A stretch of DNA of 64,000 nt, taken from the NCBI RefSeq assembly GCF_014250515.1, contig NZ_CP060202.1, forward strand, positions 1,857,001 to 1,921,000. The letters run 5' to 3'. The translations under genes were made by a program, and so were the position numbers. Positions 52,957 through 62,062 of this stretch are shown here, piece by piece. Under the pieces are notes generated by a model. That model searched no databases, had not been told where the DNA came from, and worked only from the letters and a program-made list of their open reading frames with translations. Origin of the DNA: Hymenobacter sediminicola (GTDB taxonomy: Bacteria; Bacteroidota; Bacteroidia; Cytophagales; Hymenobacteraceae). The number at the start of each line of letters is the position of its first letter. The stretch's first letter is position 1.

Positions 52957-54354
52957 ATGCCCGAACGTCCTTATACCTACTACGACTTCACCCTGAGCCT
53001 GTGCCCGCACTGCCTGCGGCGGGTGGAAGCCAAAATCGTGTTTGAAGATGGCGGCGTGTACATGCTCAAGCGCTGCCCCATGCACGGCCGGCAGCGCGTG
53101 CTCATTGCCACCGACATCGAGTACTACAAGAACATCCGCAACTACGTGAAGCCCAGTGAAACGCCGCGCCGCTTCAACACCGCCACCCACTACGGCTGCC
53201 CCTACGACTGCGGCCTCTGCGCCGACCACGAGCAGCACAGCTGCCTCACCGTCATCGAAATAACGGACCGTTGCAACCTGACGTGCCCCACCTGCTACGC
53301 CGAAAGCAGCCCTCTGCACGGCCGGCACCGCACCCTAGAAGAGGTGGAAGCCATGGTGGATGTGCTGGTGGAAAATGAGGGAGAGCCCGACGTGGTGCAG
53401 ATATCCGGCGGAGAACCCACGCTGCACCCGCAGTTCTGGGAAATTCTGGACATGTGCAAGCGCAAACCCATCAAGCATCTGATGGTGAATACCAACGGCG
53501 TGCGGCTGGCTAAAGACGAAGCCTTTGTGGCCCGACTGGCGACTTACGAGGGCGCATTTGAGGTGTACCTGCAGTTCGATTCGTTCAAGAAGGAAGCCCT
53601 GGAAAGCCTGCGCGGCCGCGACCTGCGCGACGTGCGCAAGCAGGCCCTCGAACACCTCAACAAGTACAACCTCAGCACCACGCTGGTGGTCACGTTGCAA
53701 AAGGGCCTCAACGATGACGAAATGGGTGAAGTCATCGACTATGCCCTGCAGCAGCGCTGCGTACGTGGTGTCACGTTTCAGCCTACCCAGGCCGCCGGCC
53801 GCCTCGAAAATTTCGACCCCGCCACTGACCGCCTCACCCTCACCGAAACCCGCCAGCGTATCATCGACCAAAGCCTGTTTACGGCCGAAGACCTGCTGCC
53901 CGTGCCCTGCAACCCCGATGCGCTGGTGATGGGCTACGCCCTGAAACTGGGCGGCGAGGTGTTTCCGCTCACGCGCTACGTGCAGCCGGCCGAACTGCTG
54001 CAAAGCGGCGGCAACACCATTGTGTATGAGCACGACCCGCGCCTGCGCCAGCACCTGCTCAAGCTATTCAGCACCGCTAACACCGTGGACACCATCACGC
54101 CGGAACTGAACCAGCTGCTGTGTTGCCTGCCCACCATCCAGGCCCCCAACCTCAAGTACGAAAACCTGTTCCGCGTCATCATCCTGCAATTCATGGATGC
54201 CTGGAACTTCGACGTGCGCGCCATCAAGAAGTCCTGCGTCCATATCGTGAGCAAAGACCTGAAGATTATTCCCTTCGAAACCATGAATCTGCTCTACCGC
54301 GACGAAGAAAAGCTAGCCCGCCTGCAGGAACTGCGTGATATTCCGGTGCTGTAG
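52957..54354 (+). CDS. Radical SAM protein of the Tes/MJ0619-like type
   Basis: 465 residues. The radical SAM CxxxCxxC is at C106/C110/C113 (RCNLTCPTC), with ISGGEPTLHP following. Further metal sites: C16/C19 with C40-x-x-H43 (CPHC and RCPMHG), suggestive of a mononuclear metal site, and a second CxxxCxxC at C81/C85/C88. This arrangement is shared with MJ0619 and the archaeal tetraether synthase Tes, which act on methyl groups or couple lipid chains. A role in modifying lipid or a pterin is inferred. It lies 68 bases after the Lgt-like gene on the same strand. Confidence 0.82.
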   Translation: MPERPYTYYDFTLSLCPHCLRRVEAKIVFEDGGVYMLKRCPMHGRQRVLIATDIEYYKNIRNYVKPSETPRRFNTATHYGCPYDCGLCADHEQHSCLTVIEITDRCNLTCPTCYAESSPLHGRHRTLEEVEAMVDVLVENEGEPDVVQISGGEPTLHPQFWEILDMCKRKPIKHLMVNTNGVRLAKDEAFVARLATYEGAFEVYLQFDSFKKEALESLRGRDLRDVRKQALEHLNKYNLSTTLVVTLQKGLNDDEMGEVIDYALQQRCVRGVTFQPTQAAGRLENFDPATDRLTLTETRQRIIDQSLFTAEDLLPVPCNPDALVMGYALKLGGEVFPLTRYVQPAELLQSGGNTIVYEHDPRLRQHLLKLFSTANTVDTITPELNQLLCCLPTIQAPNLKYENLFRVIILQFMDAWNFDVRAIKKSCVHIVSKDLKIIPFETMNLLYRDEEKLARLQELRDIPVL

Positions 54355-54490
54355 CTAGAGTGCAGCAAGTCTACCCATAAAACCGCCCTGTCACGTAGTA
54401 CTGATTCAGGCGGGTCTGGTGGATGCCAAAGGTCGCGTCGACGATTGTCCCAACTGTTTTCACCCTCCTGTTCATTAACCACTCTCTACC

Positions 54491-54796
54491 GTGGAACCCG
54501 ACAAGCCTGCTTCGAAGCCGAACCATGTGTTGCGCAACAACCTGCTGCTTGTGGTGGGAATGGCCGCAGTTCTGGGGGTTCTTACTCCTGCCACAGATGG
54601 TGGTAGCGCTTTTCTGTTTGCTGCGCTCTATGGTGGGCAGGTGTTCCTAAACCTGATATTGGGGGTGATACGCTTGGTTAAATCCACCCCTGGCCAGAGT
54701 GCCGCGCCCTACTTCCTGAGTGCCTTGCTGGTTCTGCTCATCGGCTTCGGGGCCTGCAGTGTGATGGTATTGGGTATTTTGGGCAATATGCACTAG
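54491..54796 (+). CDS. Small membrane protein downstream of the radical SAM gene
   Basis: 101 residues. Polar N-terminus, then three hydrophobic segments (about residues 16-34, 41-62 and 74-98; e.g. NNLLLVVGMAAVLGVL, ALLVLLIGFGACSVMVLGIL). No family recognised. Lies 136 bases after the radical SAM gene, same strand, and ends with a strong terminator, so it may be the last gene of that unit. Confidence 0.6.
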   Translation: MEPDKPASKPNHVLRNNLLLVVGMAAVLGVLTPATDGGSAFLFAALYGGQVFLNLILGVIRLVKSTPGQSAAPYFLSALLVLLIGFGACSVMVLGILGNMH

Positions 54797-54820
54797 CATG
54801 CCCTAACAGATATAAACACA

Positions 54821-54850
54821 AAAACGCCCGGCCAAGCGGCCGGGCGTTTT
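54821..54850. terminator. Hairpin terminator
   Basis: Perfect 13-bp stem (AAAACGCCCGGCC and complement) with an AAGC loop between convergent genes, 25 bases after one stop and 47 bases past the other. Confidence 0.85.
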
Positions 54851-54897
54851 GCTATTTGAACGGTGGTAAAAATCGGGGGTACGGTTGGCGGAACTAC

Positions 54898-55398
54898 TTA
54901 GTGCGAGTACACCGACGTAATGGTGGTGCTTTTGCCTTCAGTATCGGTGCTGGTGCGCGTGAGGGTGAGCGACGAAGCGCTTACCTCCGCAACCTGGTAT
55001 TGCGTAGTGACGCCGGCGTTGGTTATGTCCAGCTGGCTGCCATCGGTGCTGAATGCCCAGGTGCCTTCCGACTGCTGAGGCGTTTCTTCCGTGCGCTTGG
55101 CAGCGCCTTCATCCTGCAGAAACTGGCCGGCAGCACGGAATTTCGACAGATTGTCGCTTTCGTCGGCTTTCAGCATTACCAGCAGGTTGGTTTCGGTTTG
55201 GCCCGAAGTAGCTGACATTTTAGTCAGCTTCCAGTCGCCGGTGGTCAGCAGGCTGGTTTTCTCTTCAACGGTCAGGGTCTTAACAGCGGAAGCTGCGGCC
55301 GCCTGATCCGGCGTATTCACATTTTCCAATTCTTTTTCACAGGAAGCCAGGCTTAGAACGGTGGCAGCTAGGCTCAGGAGCAGGGTTACTTTCTTCAT
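54898..55398 (-). CDS. Lipocalin-like lipoprotein
   Basis: 166 residues from the ATG at 55398 (MKKVTLLLSL). Lipobox SLASC with the Cys at about residue 20. After a polar linker, GDWKLTKMSATSG and the WAFSTDGSQLDIT pattern match the lipocalin-like/Lipocalin_4 envelope lipoproteins frequent in this phylum. Function unknown; likely outer-membrane anchored. An AT-rich upstream region carries its promoter. Confidence 0.7.
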   Translation of the reverse strand: MKKVTLLLSLAATVLSLASCEKELENVNTPDQAAAASAVKTLTVEEKTSLLTTGDWKLTKMSATSGQTETNLLVMLKADESDNLSKFRAAGQFLQDEGAAKRTEETPQQSEGTWAFSTDGSQLDITNAGVTTQYQVAEVSASSLTLTRTSTDTEGKSTTITSVYSH

Positions 55399-55716
55399 GA
55401 AATGGGTTTTGGGTGATTTTATGAGTGACTTCAACAACACGCCTTCTGCGGCAGGCTTTTTAGAGCCTTTTCTTTTTCACAATGCGTCCAACTTCTCTTC
55501 TCAACGCCTCACCCAGTGGGGCTGCGTTAGTGCAAATCTAACTAACTGTTTATCAAGTTGGTTCATGCAGTATAGGAAAAGGTAAATTTTTACCACTAAA
55601 TATCAGCAGAATGCAGTAACTACATGATTTTCTTGATAGTGTGATTATTTTTTCTGATAAAATGAAAAAAGCCCATTTAGTGCTACTAAACGGGCTTTGA
55701 ATATTAAGAAATAGAA
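55399..55716. other. 318-base AT-rich intergenic region
   Basis: No gene seen. Holds the lipoprotein promoter region and the Fpg terminator at 55668-55698. The stretch 55540-55660 is unusually AT-rich for this genome. Confidence 0.55.
55668..55698 (-). terminator. Terminator of the fpg gene
   Basis: AAAGCCCATTTAG and near-complement (one mismatch) with a TGCTA loop, 18 bases past the fpg stop on the minus strand; A-run on the far side gives the U-tract. Confidence 0.75.
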
Positions 55717-56547
55717 CTATTTATTATCGGACGGGGCTGGTTGGCATTTAGGACACACATACGTAGCTCTGCCACCTACATAGCTTTTTGCTATTTTTGT
55801 TTTTGGATGAATAGGGCAGTAAATATGATTATCCGTGTTTGGAGTTGCTGAAGTATCCCACTCACGTGCGTGAATGAGGAAAGAGGCCGGGAAGTGCCGA
55901 TAGGTGGCTTCATGTCGGATTGCGGTAGTCAGCACCAGTTGAATAGCAGCATGCAGAGCCTTAAACTCCGCTTCAGTCAGCGTGCAGGCTCGCCGCTCCG
56001 GATGAATCTTCGCTTGGAACAGCACTTCATCCACTATCCAATTTCCCAGTCCCGCCGTGATGCTTTGGTCGAGGAGCAGCGGCTTGACTAGCGGCTTTCT
56101 GGCACCCAATGCGGCCTGCAATTGCTGTGCTGTAATGTCCAGCGCATCAGGTCCTAGTTTTTTAGCCTTTTGGTACTGCGCCACACTTTCGGTGAGGCGG
56201 ATGCGGCCAAACTTGCGTGGATCAATAAAGGCTACGCGCAAGCCATCCGCAAGGTGCAGGGCCACGCGGGTAAAACGAGGCGCATCTGTCTCGTCGCGGT
56301 AGGCACCTACGTCGCCGGTCATGCCGAAATGCAGGGCTAGCACTTGGCCGCTGTCCAGTTCCAGAAAACAGTTTTTGCCGAGCCGGCGTGTTGCCGCCAC
56401 GCGGCGGCCGCTCAGGGCTTTGCGCAGCGTCACTTCGTCCGTAGCCAGCACATGAGCATCCTTTACTTCCAGGGCCACAATAGTTTGGCCAACGAGAATT
56501 TCATCCAGAAAACGGCGGTAGGTTTCGACTTCGGGTAATTCGGGCAT
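55717..56547 (-). CDS. mutM: Formamidopyrimidine-DNA glycosylase family (Fpg/Nei)
   Basis: 276 residues. Catalytic N-terminus PELPEVE (Pro2, Glu3), a Lys in LGKNCFLEL (Lys57 equivalent), GNWIVDEVLFQAKIHPER, and a C-terminal zinc finger. The finger here is C-P-I-H...C-P-K-C: the second Cys of the usual C4 site is His, giving a C3H site, with the DNA-binding Arg in GGRATYVCP. It removes oxidised purines such as 8-oxoguanine. A C3H finger should still bind zinc. Single gene. Confidence 0.88.
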   Translation of the reverse strand: MPELPEVETYRRFLDEILVGQTIVALEVKDAHVLATDEVTLRKALSGRRVAATRRLGKNCFLELDSGQVLALHFGMTGDVGAYRDETDAPRFTRVALHLADGLRVAFIDPRKFGRIRLTESVAQYQKAKKLGPDALDITAQQLQAALGARKPLVKPLLLDQSITAGLGNWIVDEVLFQAKIHPERRACTLTEAEFKALHAAIQLVLTTAIRHEATYRHFPASFLIHAREWDTSATPNTDNHIYCPIHPKTKIAKSYVGGRATYVCPKCQPAPSDNK

Positions 56548-56728
56548 CAGAACTGATAATAGAAGAATACAGGAGCGGCAGGTGCAACAGGTGACAAAAC
56601 GCAGCAGAAACAGCTAACCCGCCAAACCTATATGCAACACCATGCGCACGGTTCAGGTTGCCATTGGCTAGATAATTCCGCGCTTAATCGTAGCGCGAAT
56701 GTCCCTCCGCAGAAAGCATCAAACGCAA

Positions 56729-56759
56729 AAAAGCCGGCTCAGTAAAGTAGCCGGCTTTT
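56729..56759 (-). terminator. Terminator of the M48 protease gene
   Basis: Perfect 11-bp stem (AAAAGCCGGCT and complement) with a nine-base loop, 28 bases past the stop on the minus strand. Confidence 0.8.
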
Positions 56760-56787
56760 ATAAGTTATATAAGGAAAAGCGAAGCGC

Positions 56788-57681
56788 TTAGGAAGGGTCA
56801 GAAAGCATGGCGACCTGCTGACCATTCTTATCGAATACCCCTCCGGCGGCACTCACGAAAAGGCGACGCTGCTGCGCATCAACCAGCACGTACGGGAAAG
56901 CGGCGGAATCGGAGCGGGTAAGGCGTCCGACTACCTGTGCCGTCCGATCCTGCTGATCGAGACGCACGATGTTGAGGTGGCTGGTCAGGTAGTACAGCTC
57001 ATCGGGGTTGCTGCGGAAGGTGATACGGCCAATCATGTTGCTGGCCTGGCTGACGCGGTTGGTGGTGGCCACTACCGGAGCCGGGGCCGGCCGGTTGTAG
57101 ACCACGGCCGGAGCCGCCGAAGGCGCGGTATTGCGGCTGCTGGCCACAATCTGCTGGCTGGCTCGCTGCCAGCCCTCATTAATGGCTTGCAGGCGGGTAG
57201 TGCGGCCAGGATGCGTAGGAGATGCTTCCTCGTCCGATACCACGGCCATGCCGGCCTGGGCCTGCGACAGGCTGGCGCCCATTTTGCGCAGCACGAAACC
57301 GGAAAATTCATCGGCTTCCAACTCATCGGCAGGGTTGGAGCCGCCTGGGCGCAGCGTGTGACCATTGAGGTGGTGGCCCATTTCATGCGCCAGAATGCTG
57401 ATACCGGCCCAGTCGGTGCGGCCGGCCCGGTTCACTGCCGACACAAATTTGGGATTGTAGAGCAGGTAGCGCTTGCCGCTATACACTACGGCAGCCGCAT
57501 TCTGCACCTGCGAAGTAGCCAGCAGCTCGAAACGAGGTTTAAGGCCTACCACATCGGTGATTTCGCGCAGCACGTCGCGCTGGGTAGAAACAGACTGGGC
57601 GCTGGCCGAGCCAGCAAGAAACAGCCACCCGGCCAGCAGCGAGCCGGCAAAGCGACGAAGAAGGCGGGGGTGAAGCGTCAT
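56788..57681 (-). CDS. Exported M48 family metalloprotease
   Basis: 297 residues. Signal peptide (SLLAGWLFLAGSASAQ). Zinc motif HEMGHH at residues 99-104 with the third ligand in ELEADEFSG (Glu about 122), the arrangement of secreted M48-type peptidases. The HPGRTTRL segment is the usual C-terminal loop motif. The last 90 residues form a beta-rich domain of unknown role. A second, unrelated-length M48 lipoprotein lies at 12027-12821. Periplasmic proteolysis presumed. Confidence 0.88.
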   Translation of the reverse strand: MTLHPRLLRRFAGSLLAGWLFLAGSASAQSVSTQRDVLREITDVVGLKPRFELLATSQVQNAAAVVYSGKRYLLYNPKFVSAVNRAGRTDWAGISILAHEMGHHLNGHTLRPGGSNPADELEADEFSGFVLRKMGASLSQAQAGMAVVSDEEASPTHPGRTTRLQAINEGWQRASQQIVASSRNTAPSAAPAVVYNRPAPAPVVATTNRVSQASNMIGRITFRSNPDELYYLTSHLNIVRLDQQDRTAQVVGRLTRSDSAAFPYVLVDAQQRRLFVSAAGGVFDKNGQQVAMLSDPS

Positions 57682-57864
57682 TGAAAAGTCCTTAAGAGGC
57701 GAAACTAACAGGAAGGAGAATGTCAGGAATCGTGCCGAACTGGCTGCTAACTAAACGATGCTCGCATGTTTTTCGTGCCTTTCAATCCAAGTTATAGAAG
57801 GATACTGTTAGGCGCTCTACAGTTGCAGGGCCCACCAGATACTGCTGCCCGAAACACTGCAAAA

Positions 57865-57918
57865 AGCCCTGCTACTCGCACGTAGCCAGAGAATGACTTC
57901 GTGCAAGTAGCAGGGGCT
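57865..57918 (-). terminator. Terminator of the ABC exporter gene
   Basis: Long imperfect stem (AGCCCTGCTACTCGCACG, 57865-57882, facing 57900-57918) with the U-tract on the minus strand; 46 bases past the stop. Confidence 0.7.
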
Positions 57919-57964
57919 CGTGCCTTTCCCGCCAGGCAGGAAAGCCGCCAGTTGGATACAGGCC

Positions 57965-59755
57965 TTATGCCGGTATAGCCTGCGCAACAATCTGGGCCTG
58001 CGGCCGCTCGCCGATCTGCTGGCGCCACATGGCGTAGTAGAGGCCGCGCTGGGTTAGCAGCTCTTCGTGGCGGCCGGCCTCGGCTACGTGGCCGCGCTCC
58101 AGCACAAAGATGCGGTCGGCGTGGAGGATGGTGCTGAGGCGGTGGGCAATAAGAATGGTGATGTGCTGGCGCGAGCCGGACAGTTCCCGTACCGTCTGGC
58201 TGATTTCCTCTTCCGTAAGGGAGTCCAGCGCCGAAGTAGCTTCATCGAAAACGAGCAGGGTAGGGTGGCGCAGCAGCGCCCGCGCAATACTGAGGCGCTG
58301 CTTTTCACCGCCCGACACCTTTACGCCTCCTTCCCCGATTACAGTGTCGAGGCCGAGCGGGGCGCGGGCCAGGAGCGTGTCGGCAGCGGCTTGGTGCAGG
58401 GCGCGCAGACACTGTGCATCGGTGGCTTGGGGGGCCACAAAAAGCAGGTTCTCGCGGATAGTGCCGGCGAAAAGCTGGGTGTCCTGCGTCACGAAGCCGA
58501 TTTGTTCACGCAGCGTATCCAAGTCCAGTTCGGTGCCGGAAATGCCATTGTAGAGGATACGGCCGGCGGCGGGCGGGTAGAGGCCCACCAGTAGCTTCAC
58601 GAGTGTAGTCTTGCCCGAGCCCGAGGGGCCGACGAAGGCAATGGTTTCGCCGAGCTTGGTTTGGAACGATATGCCGGCCAGGGCCGGGGCGCTGGCCGTG
58701 AGGTGCTGGAAATGCACATCGTCGAAGGCCAGGGTTTCAATCTTCTTAATCACCTGCGGATGCGCGGGCTTCACCTCCTTGGGCGTGTCCAGAATCTGCT
58801 GGAAGTTGGCCAGCGAGGCTTCAGTTTCGCGGTAGATATTGATGATGCTGCCCATTTCCTGCAGCGGCCCGAAAATGGCGAACGAGTAGATGAAGAAGGA
58901 GAAGAACTCACCTACCGAAATAATCTTCTGCACCACCAAAAACAGCAGCATCAGCAGAATTATGTTGCGCATCAGGTTCACGAACGTACCCTGCACAAAC
59001 GATAAGGAGCGCAGGTAGCGCACTTTCTTTAGTTCCAGCTTCAGGATCTTGCCGGTGGTGGCGTTCAAGCGTAGAGTCTCCTGCTGAGCCAGCCCGAGGC
59101 TTTTGATTAGCTCGATGTTGCGCAGGCTTTCGGTGGTAGAACCCGCCAGCGCCGTGGTTTCAGCCACAATCGTTTTCTGAATTACCTTGATACGGCGGCT
59201 CAGAAACAAGCTCAACGAACCCAGAATCGGAATGGTGAGAAAGTACACCACCGCAATAGGCCAGTATACGCTGATGGCATACCACGATACAAACACAATG
59301 GCCACCAGGGAAATGAACAGCACGTTTACGAAGCTCTGAATAAGCTTTTCCACGTCGGTGCGCACCTTCTGGAGCTTGCCCAGGGTTTCGCCTGAGCGTT
59401 GGTCTTCAAAGACTTGGTAGGGCAGCTCCAGGGAGTGGCGCAGGCCATCCGAGTACAGCTCCGCGCCGAGGCGCTGGGTGATGACGTTGGTGTAGTAGTC
59501 CTGGAAATTCTTGGCAATGCGCGACACCATGGCCACGCCCAGGGCTTTGAGAATAAGCAGGCCCGCGCCGCCTGTCAGGAATACCCAGAACGTAGGATGC
59601 TGGGAGCTTTTCAGCGCCGGCGTCACGAACCGGTCGATAATCTGCCGCAGAATATAAGGGTCGAGCAGGGAGAAAACCTGATTGATGGCGGCCAGCAGTA
59701 GCGCCAGCGCCAGCAAGCCCCAATAGTGGCGCAGGTAGCTGTAGAGTAGTTTCAT
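57965..59755 (-). CDS. ABC transporter, fused permease and ATPase (MsbA/MDR type)
   Basis: 596 residues from the ATG at 59755 (MKLLYSYLRHYWG); the frame extends to 59899 across an inverted repeat, so the later start is preferred. Six-helix transmembrane domain, then the ATPase: Walker A GPSGSGKTT (about residues 376-384), signature VSGGEKQR, Walker B LLVFDEATSALD and H-loop AHRLST. A homodimeric exporter of lipids or drugs; substrate unknown. It lies after an MFS gene on the same strand, separated by an inverted repeat. Confidence 0.92.
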   Translation of the reverse strand: MKLLYSYLRHYWGLLALALLLAAINQVFSLLDPYILRQIIDRFVTPALKSSQHPTFWVFLTGGAGLLILKALGVAMVSRIAKNFQDYYTNVITQRLGAELYSDGLRHSLELPYQVFEDQRSGETLGKLQKVRTDVEKLIQSFVNVLFISLVAIVFVSWYAISVYWPIAVVYFLTIPILGSLSLFLSRRIKVIQKTIVAETTALAGSTTESLRNIELIKSLGLAQQETLRLNATTGKILKLELKKVRYLRSLSFVQGTFVNLMRNIILLMLLFLVVQKIISVGEFFSFFIYSFAIFGPLQEMGSIINIYRETEASLANFQQILDTPKEVKPAHPQVIKKIETLAFDDVHFQHLTASAPALAGISFQTKLGETIAFVGPSGSGKTTLVKLLVGLYPPAAGRILYNGISGTELDLDTLREQIGFVTQDTQLFAGTIRENLLFVAPQATDAQCLRALHQAAADTLLARAPLGLDTVIGEGGVKVSGGEKQRLSIARALLRHPTLLVFDEATSALDSLTEEEISQTVRELSGSRQHITILIAHRLSTILHADRIFVLERGHVAEAGRHEELLTQRGLYYAMWRQQIGERPQAQIVAQAIPA

Positions 59756-59854
59756 GGAAAGTTGAGAGAGGGGAGAAACGACACAAGCACAGAACCCCCC
59801 GGAAAGTTTTAGACCTGCCGGCACAGTGCGCGCGTAGTGGGGCGTGGGCTCGTC

Positions 59855-59905
59855 AGGTTTTTGCAGCATATATTTCAGAATCCAGAAAATATGCTGCAAA
59901 AACCT
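59855..59905. repeat. Inverted repeat between MFS and ABC genes
   Basis: 17-bp perfect arms (AGGTTTTTGCAGCATAT at 59855-59871, complement 59889-59905) with a 17-base loop. Ends four bases before the MFS stop; could act as a two-way terminator. Confidence 0.65.
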
Positions 59906-59909
59906 AGTG

Positions 59910-61622
59910 CTACGTGGCTTCGCCGGCGGTGCTGGCTACCAGGCGCGTGCTGCCGGGTACCATCACGGGCGGTGTGGTGGTGTGGCGGTAATTCTGGGCC
60001 AGCAGGTGAGAAACAGCAGGCGGCTCCGGGCCCTGATGCAGCTTCCGAAGCTCTTGTTTTAGCTCCTCCTCCTCCCGGCTTACGCCCCGGTCGTGCTGCT
60101 GAGCGTGCTCTTCCCATGATTCGGTCATGAAATACTCCAGCATTTTGGTCGGGTCGGCCAGGTCGGCGTAGAGGCCCCAGCCGATGGCTCCCTCGCGCCG
60201 CCGGATGTGGGCCAGCTTCTCCATCAGGTAGGTAAAGGCCGGCCGGTTTTCCGGGGCAATCCGGTAAGTCGTGGTGATGATGACCGGGCCTTCGTCGGGG
60301 GCAGGTTCCTCAGCCAGCACAGGCTCCAAGCGCGGCCGGGCCGGCGTGAAGTCCAGTGCTTCGGGTGAGGTGTAGAGCGAGAAGCGCAGTGCCAGCAGCG
60401 TGCTCAGGCTCAGCCAGCCAGCGGCCCCGGTAAGGGCCAACGGCAACCCCCAGCGGCTGGCTACCGAGCCCCACACCACGCTGCCCAGCGCCATACCGCC
60501 CTGAATAGTGAGCAGATAAAGGCTGATGGTACGGGCCTGCACCCAGCGCGGCACCACTGTCTGCACGCCCACACTAAACGAGTTGAGTACCAGCATCCAG
60601 GCCAGCCCCACCAGCACCAGCAGCCCCATCAGCAGCGGCCGGCTCGATGAATACGCCAGGCCCAGCAGACCGATGGCAAAGGCGCTGGTTGCCAGCGTCA
60701 CGCGCCAATCAATGGAGAGGCGGCGGTTGAGGCGCGGCAGCACCACCGCCCCCAGCACCGCCCCGGCCCCCATGCACGAGAGCAGAATCGAGTAGAAGGA
60801 AGTGGGCAGCAACAGATGGCGTACCACCACGGCTGGCATCAGGGCAAACAGGGCACTGGCCCCGAAGGTGAAGCACACGCCCCGTACCAGAATATGCTGT
60901 ACCGGCGGCGCAAACCGGGCGTAGCGGATACCGCCCCGGATAGCGGCCAGCACCCGCTCGCCGGCCAGTGTAGCCGTGGCTTGCGGTTCACGCTTCCAGC
61001 TATACACCATATAAATGGTAGCCAGAAAGGAGATACCATTTAGTAAAAATGCCGCTCCCGCCGAGAAATACCCGATTACGAGGCCACCCAGCGCCGGCCC
61101 GAAGGCGCGGGCCAGATTGAAGCTGACACTATTGAGCGCAATAGCCTGGGGGAGCTGCAGGCGAGGCACTACTTCAGGCGTCACGGTTTGCCACACCGGG
61201 TTATTCATGGCGCCGCCCAGGCCCAGCAGAAACGTGAGCGTGAGCAGCAGCCAGGGCGTATTGAACCCCAGCAGCGTGATGGATGCCAGCACCAGCGCCG
61301 TTACGGCCATCCAGGTTTGGGTGAAGAGCAGCATCCGTCGGCGGTCCACTAGGTCGGCGAGGGCGCCAGCCGGCAGGCTCAGCAGAAATACAGGCAGCGC
61401 CGAAGCCGTCTGGAGCAGCGCCACCAGCACCGACGACGAGGTAAGCTCGGTCATCAGGCCCACTGCCCCTACGTTCTGCATCCAGGTGCCTATGTTGGAC
61501 ACAAAGGAAGCAATCCAGAGCATTCGGAAAATAGGAATGCGTAGCGGCGCGAACGGGGAAGTAGGGGGCGTAGGGAGCGGTGTGGCAGTAGCAGGCATGA
61601 GCAGACGAGCGGTAACAGGCAT
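59910..61622 (-). CDS. MFS exporter (EntS/MFS_3-like) with C-terminal ABM-like domain
   Basis: 570 residues from the ATG at 61622; ATG 61598 is equally possible, and the longer frame to 61934 has no family likeness. Residues 25-430 are a twelve-helix MFS protein: IASFVSNIGTWMQNVGA opening, LADLVDRRRMLLF (motif A) and GLGGAMNNPVWQTVTPE. The last 110 residues (VIITTTYRIAPENRPAF... GWGLYADLADP...YFMTESWEEH) look like an ABM-type ferredoxin-like domain, an arrangement known in this family. Drug or metabolite efflux is likely. Confidence 0.82.
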   Translation of the reverse strand: MPVTARLLMPATATPLPTPPTSPFAPLRIPIFRMLWIASFVSNIGTWMQNVGAVGLMTELTSSSVLVALLQTASALPVFLLSLPAGALADLVDRRRMLLFTQTWMAVTALVLASITLLGFNTPWLLLTLTFLLGLGGAMNNPVWQTVTPEVVPRLQLPQAIALNSVSFNLARAFGPALGGLVIGYFSAGAAFLLNGISFLATIYMVYSWKREPQATATLAGERVLAAIRGGIRYARFAPPVQHILVRGVCFTFGASALFALMPAVVVRHLLLPTSFYSILLSCMGAGAVLGAVVLPRLNRRLSIDWRVTLATSAFAIGLLGLAYSSSRPLLMGLLVLVGLAWMLVLNSFSVGVQTVVPRWVQARTISLYLLTIQGGMALGSVVWGSVASRWGLPLALTGAAGWLSLSTLLALRFSLYTSPEALDFTPARPRLEPVLAEEPAPDEGPVIITTTYRIAPENRPAFTYLMEKLAHIRRREGAIGWGLYADLADPTKMLEYFMTESWEEHAQQHDRGVSREEEELKQELRKLHQGPEPPAVSHLLAQNYRHTTTPPVMVPGSTRLVASTAGEAT

Positions 61623-61695
61623 ACGTACGTAGGCGCTTGCCGCCAGGTCGGCAAAAAGATGGAACCTTGCTTGATACGTAGGAAAGACCATCAAA

Positions 61696-61724
61696 AAAGC
61701 CCCGAAGAAGTTCTTCGGGGCTTT
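61696..61724. terminator. Hairpin terminator
   Basis: Perfect 14-bp stem (AAAGCCCCGAAGAA and complement, essentially a single-base loop) with T-rich end, downstream of the KGG gene on the minus strand. Confidence 0.82.
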
Positions 61725-61779
61725 CGGAGGCGCGGCATTGTCCGAGGGGCCGCGCAGGTTGTGTCGAGGAGCCTCAGAA

Positions 61780-62013
61780 CTACGCTGAAGGAGCCGGCCG
61801 GCGGCTCTGGCCGCCTTTGCGGCCGGCCTGGCGAGCTTCATCGGAGGTCCAGCGGTGGCCCCGGCCGCTTTCGTGCGAGGCCTTGCCGCCTTCGCTGGCA
61901 ATGCGGCGCTGCATTTCGGGGTCCATGGAAGCAAAGCCGCGGCGGCTGGCCGTCCGGGCCGGAGCGGAATTGTTGGAGGCAGTCGTGCTGCGCGGTGATT
62001 GGGAAGTGGCCAT
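61780..62013 (-). CDS. KGG-motif general stress protein
   Basis: 77 residues from the ATG at 62013 (MATSQSPRST); the frame runs further upstream without family likeness. The C-terminal half has the repeat of the stress-induced KGG family: RGFASMDPEMQRRIASEGGKA, then HESGRGHRWTSDEARQAGRKGG. In other bacteria these YciG/con-10-like proteins rise in stress or stationary phase. Follows the STAS gene on the same strand by 49 bases. Confidence 0.85.
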   Translation of the reverse strand: MATSQSPRSTTASNNSAPARTASRRGFASMDPEMQRRIASEGGKASHESGRGHRWTSDEARQAGRKGGQSRRPAPSA

Positions 62014-62062
62014 TGGAGAAGGGAAAAGTGGAAAGAAATCAGCAGGAAAAAGCGGCAGAACG

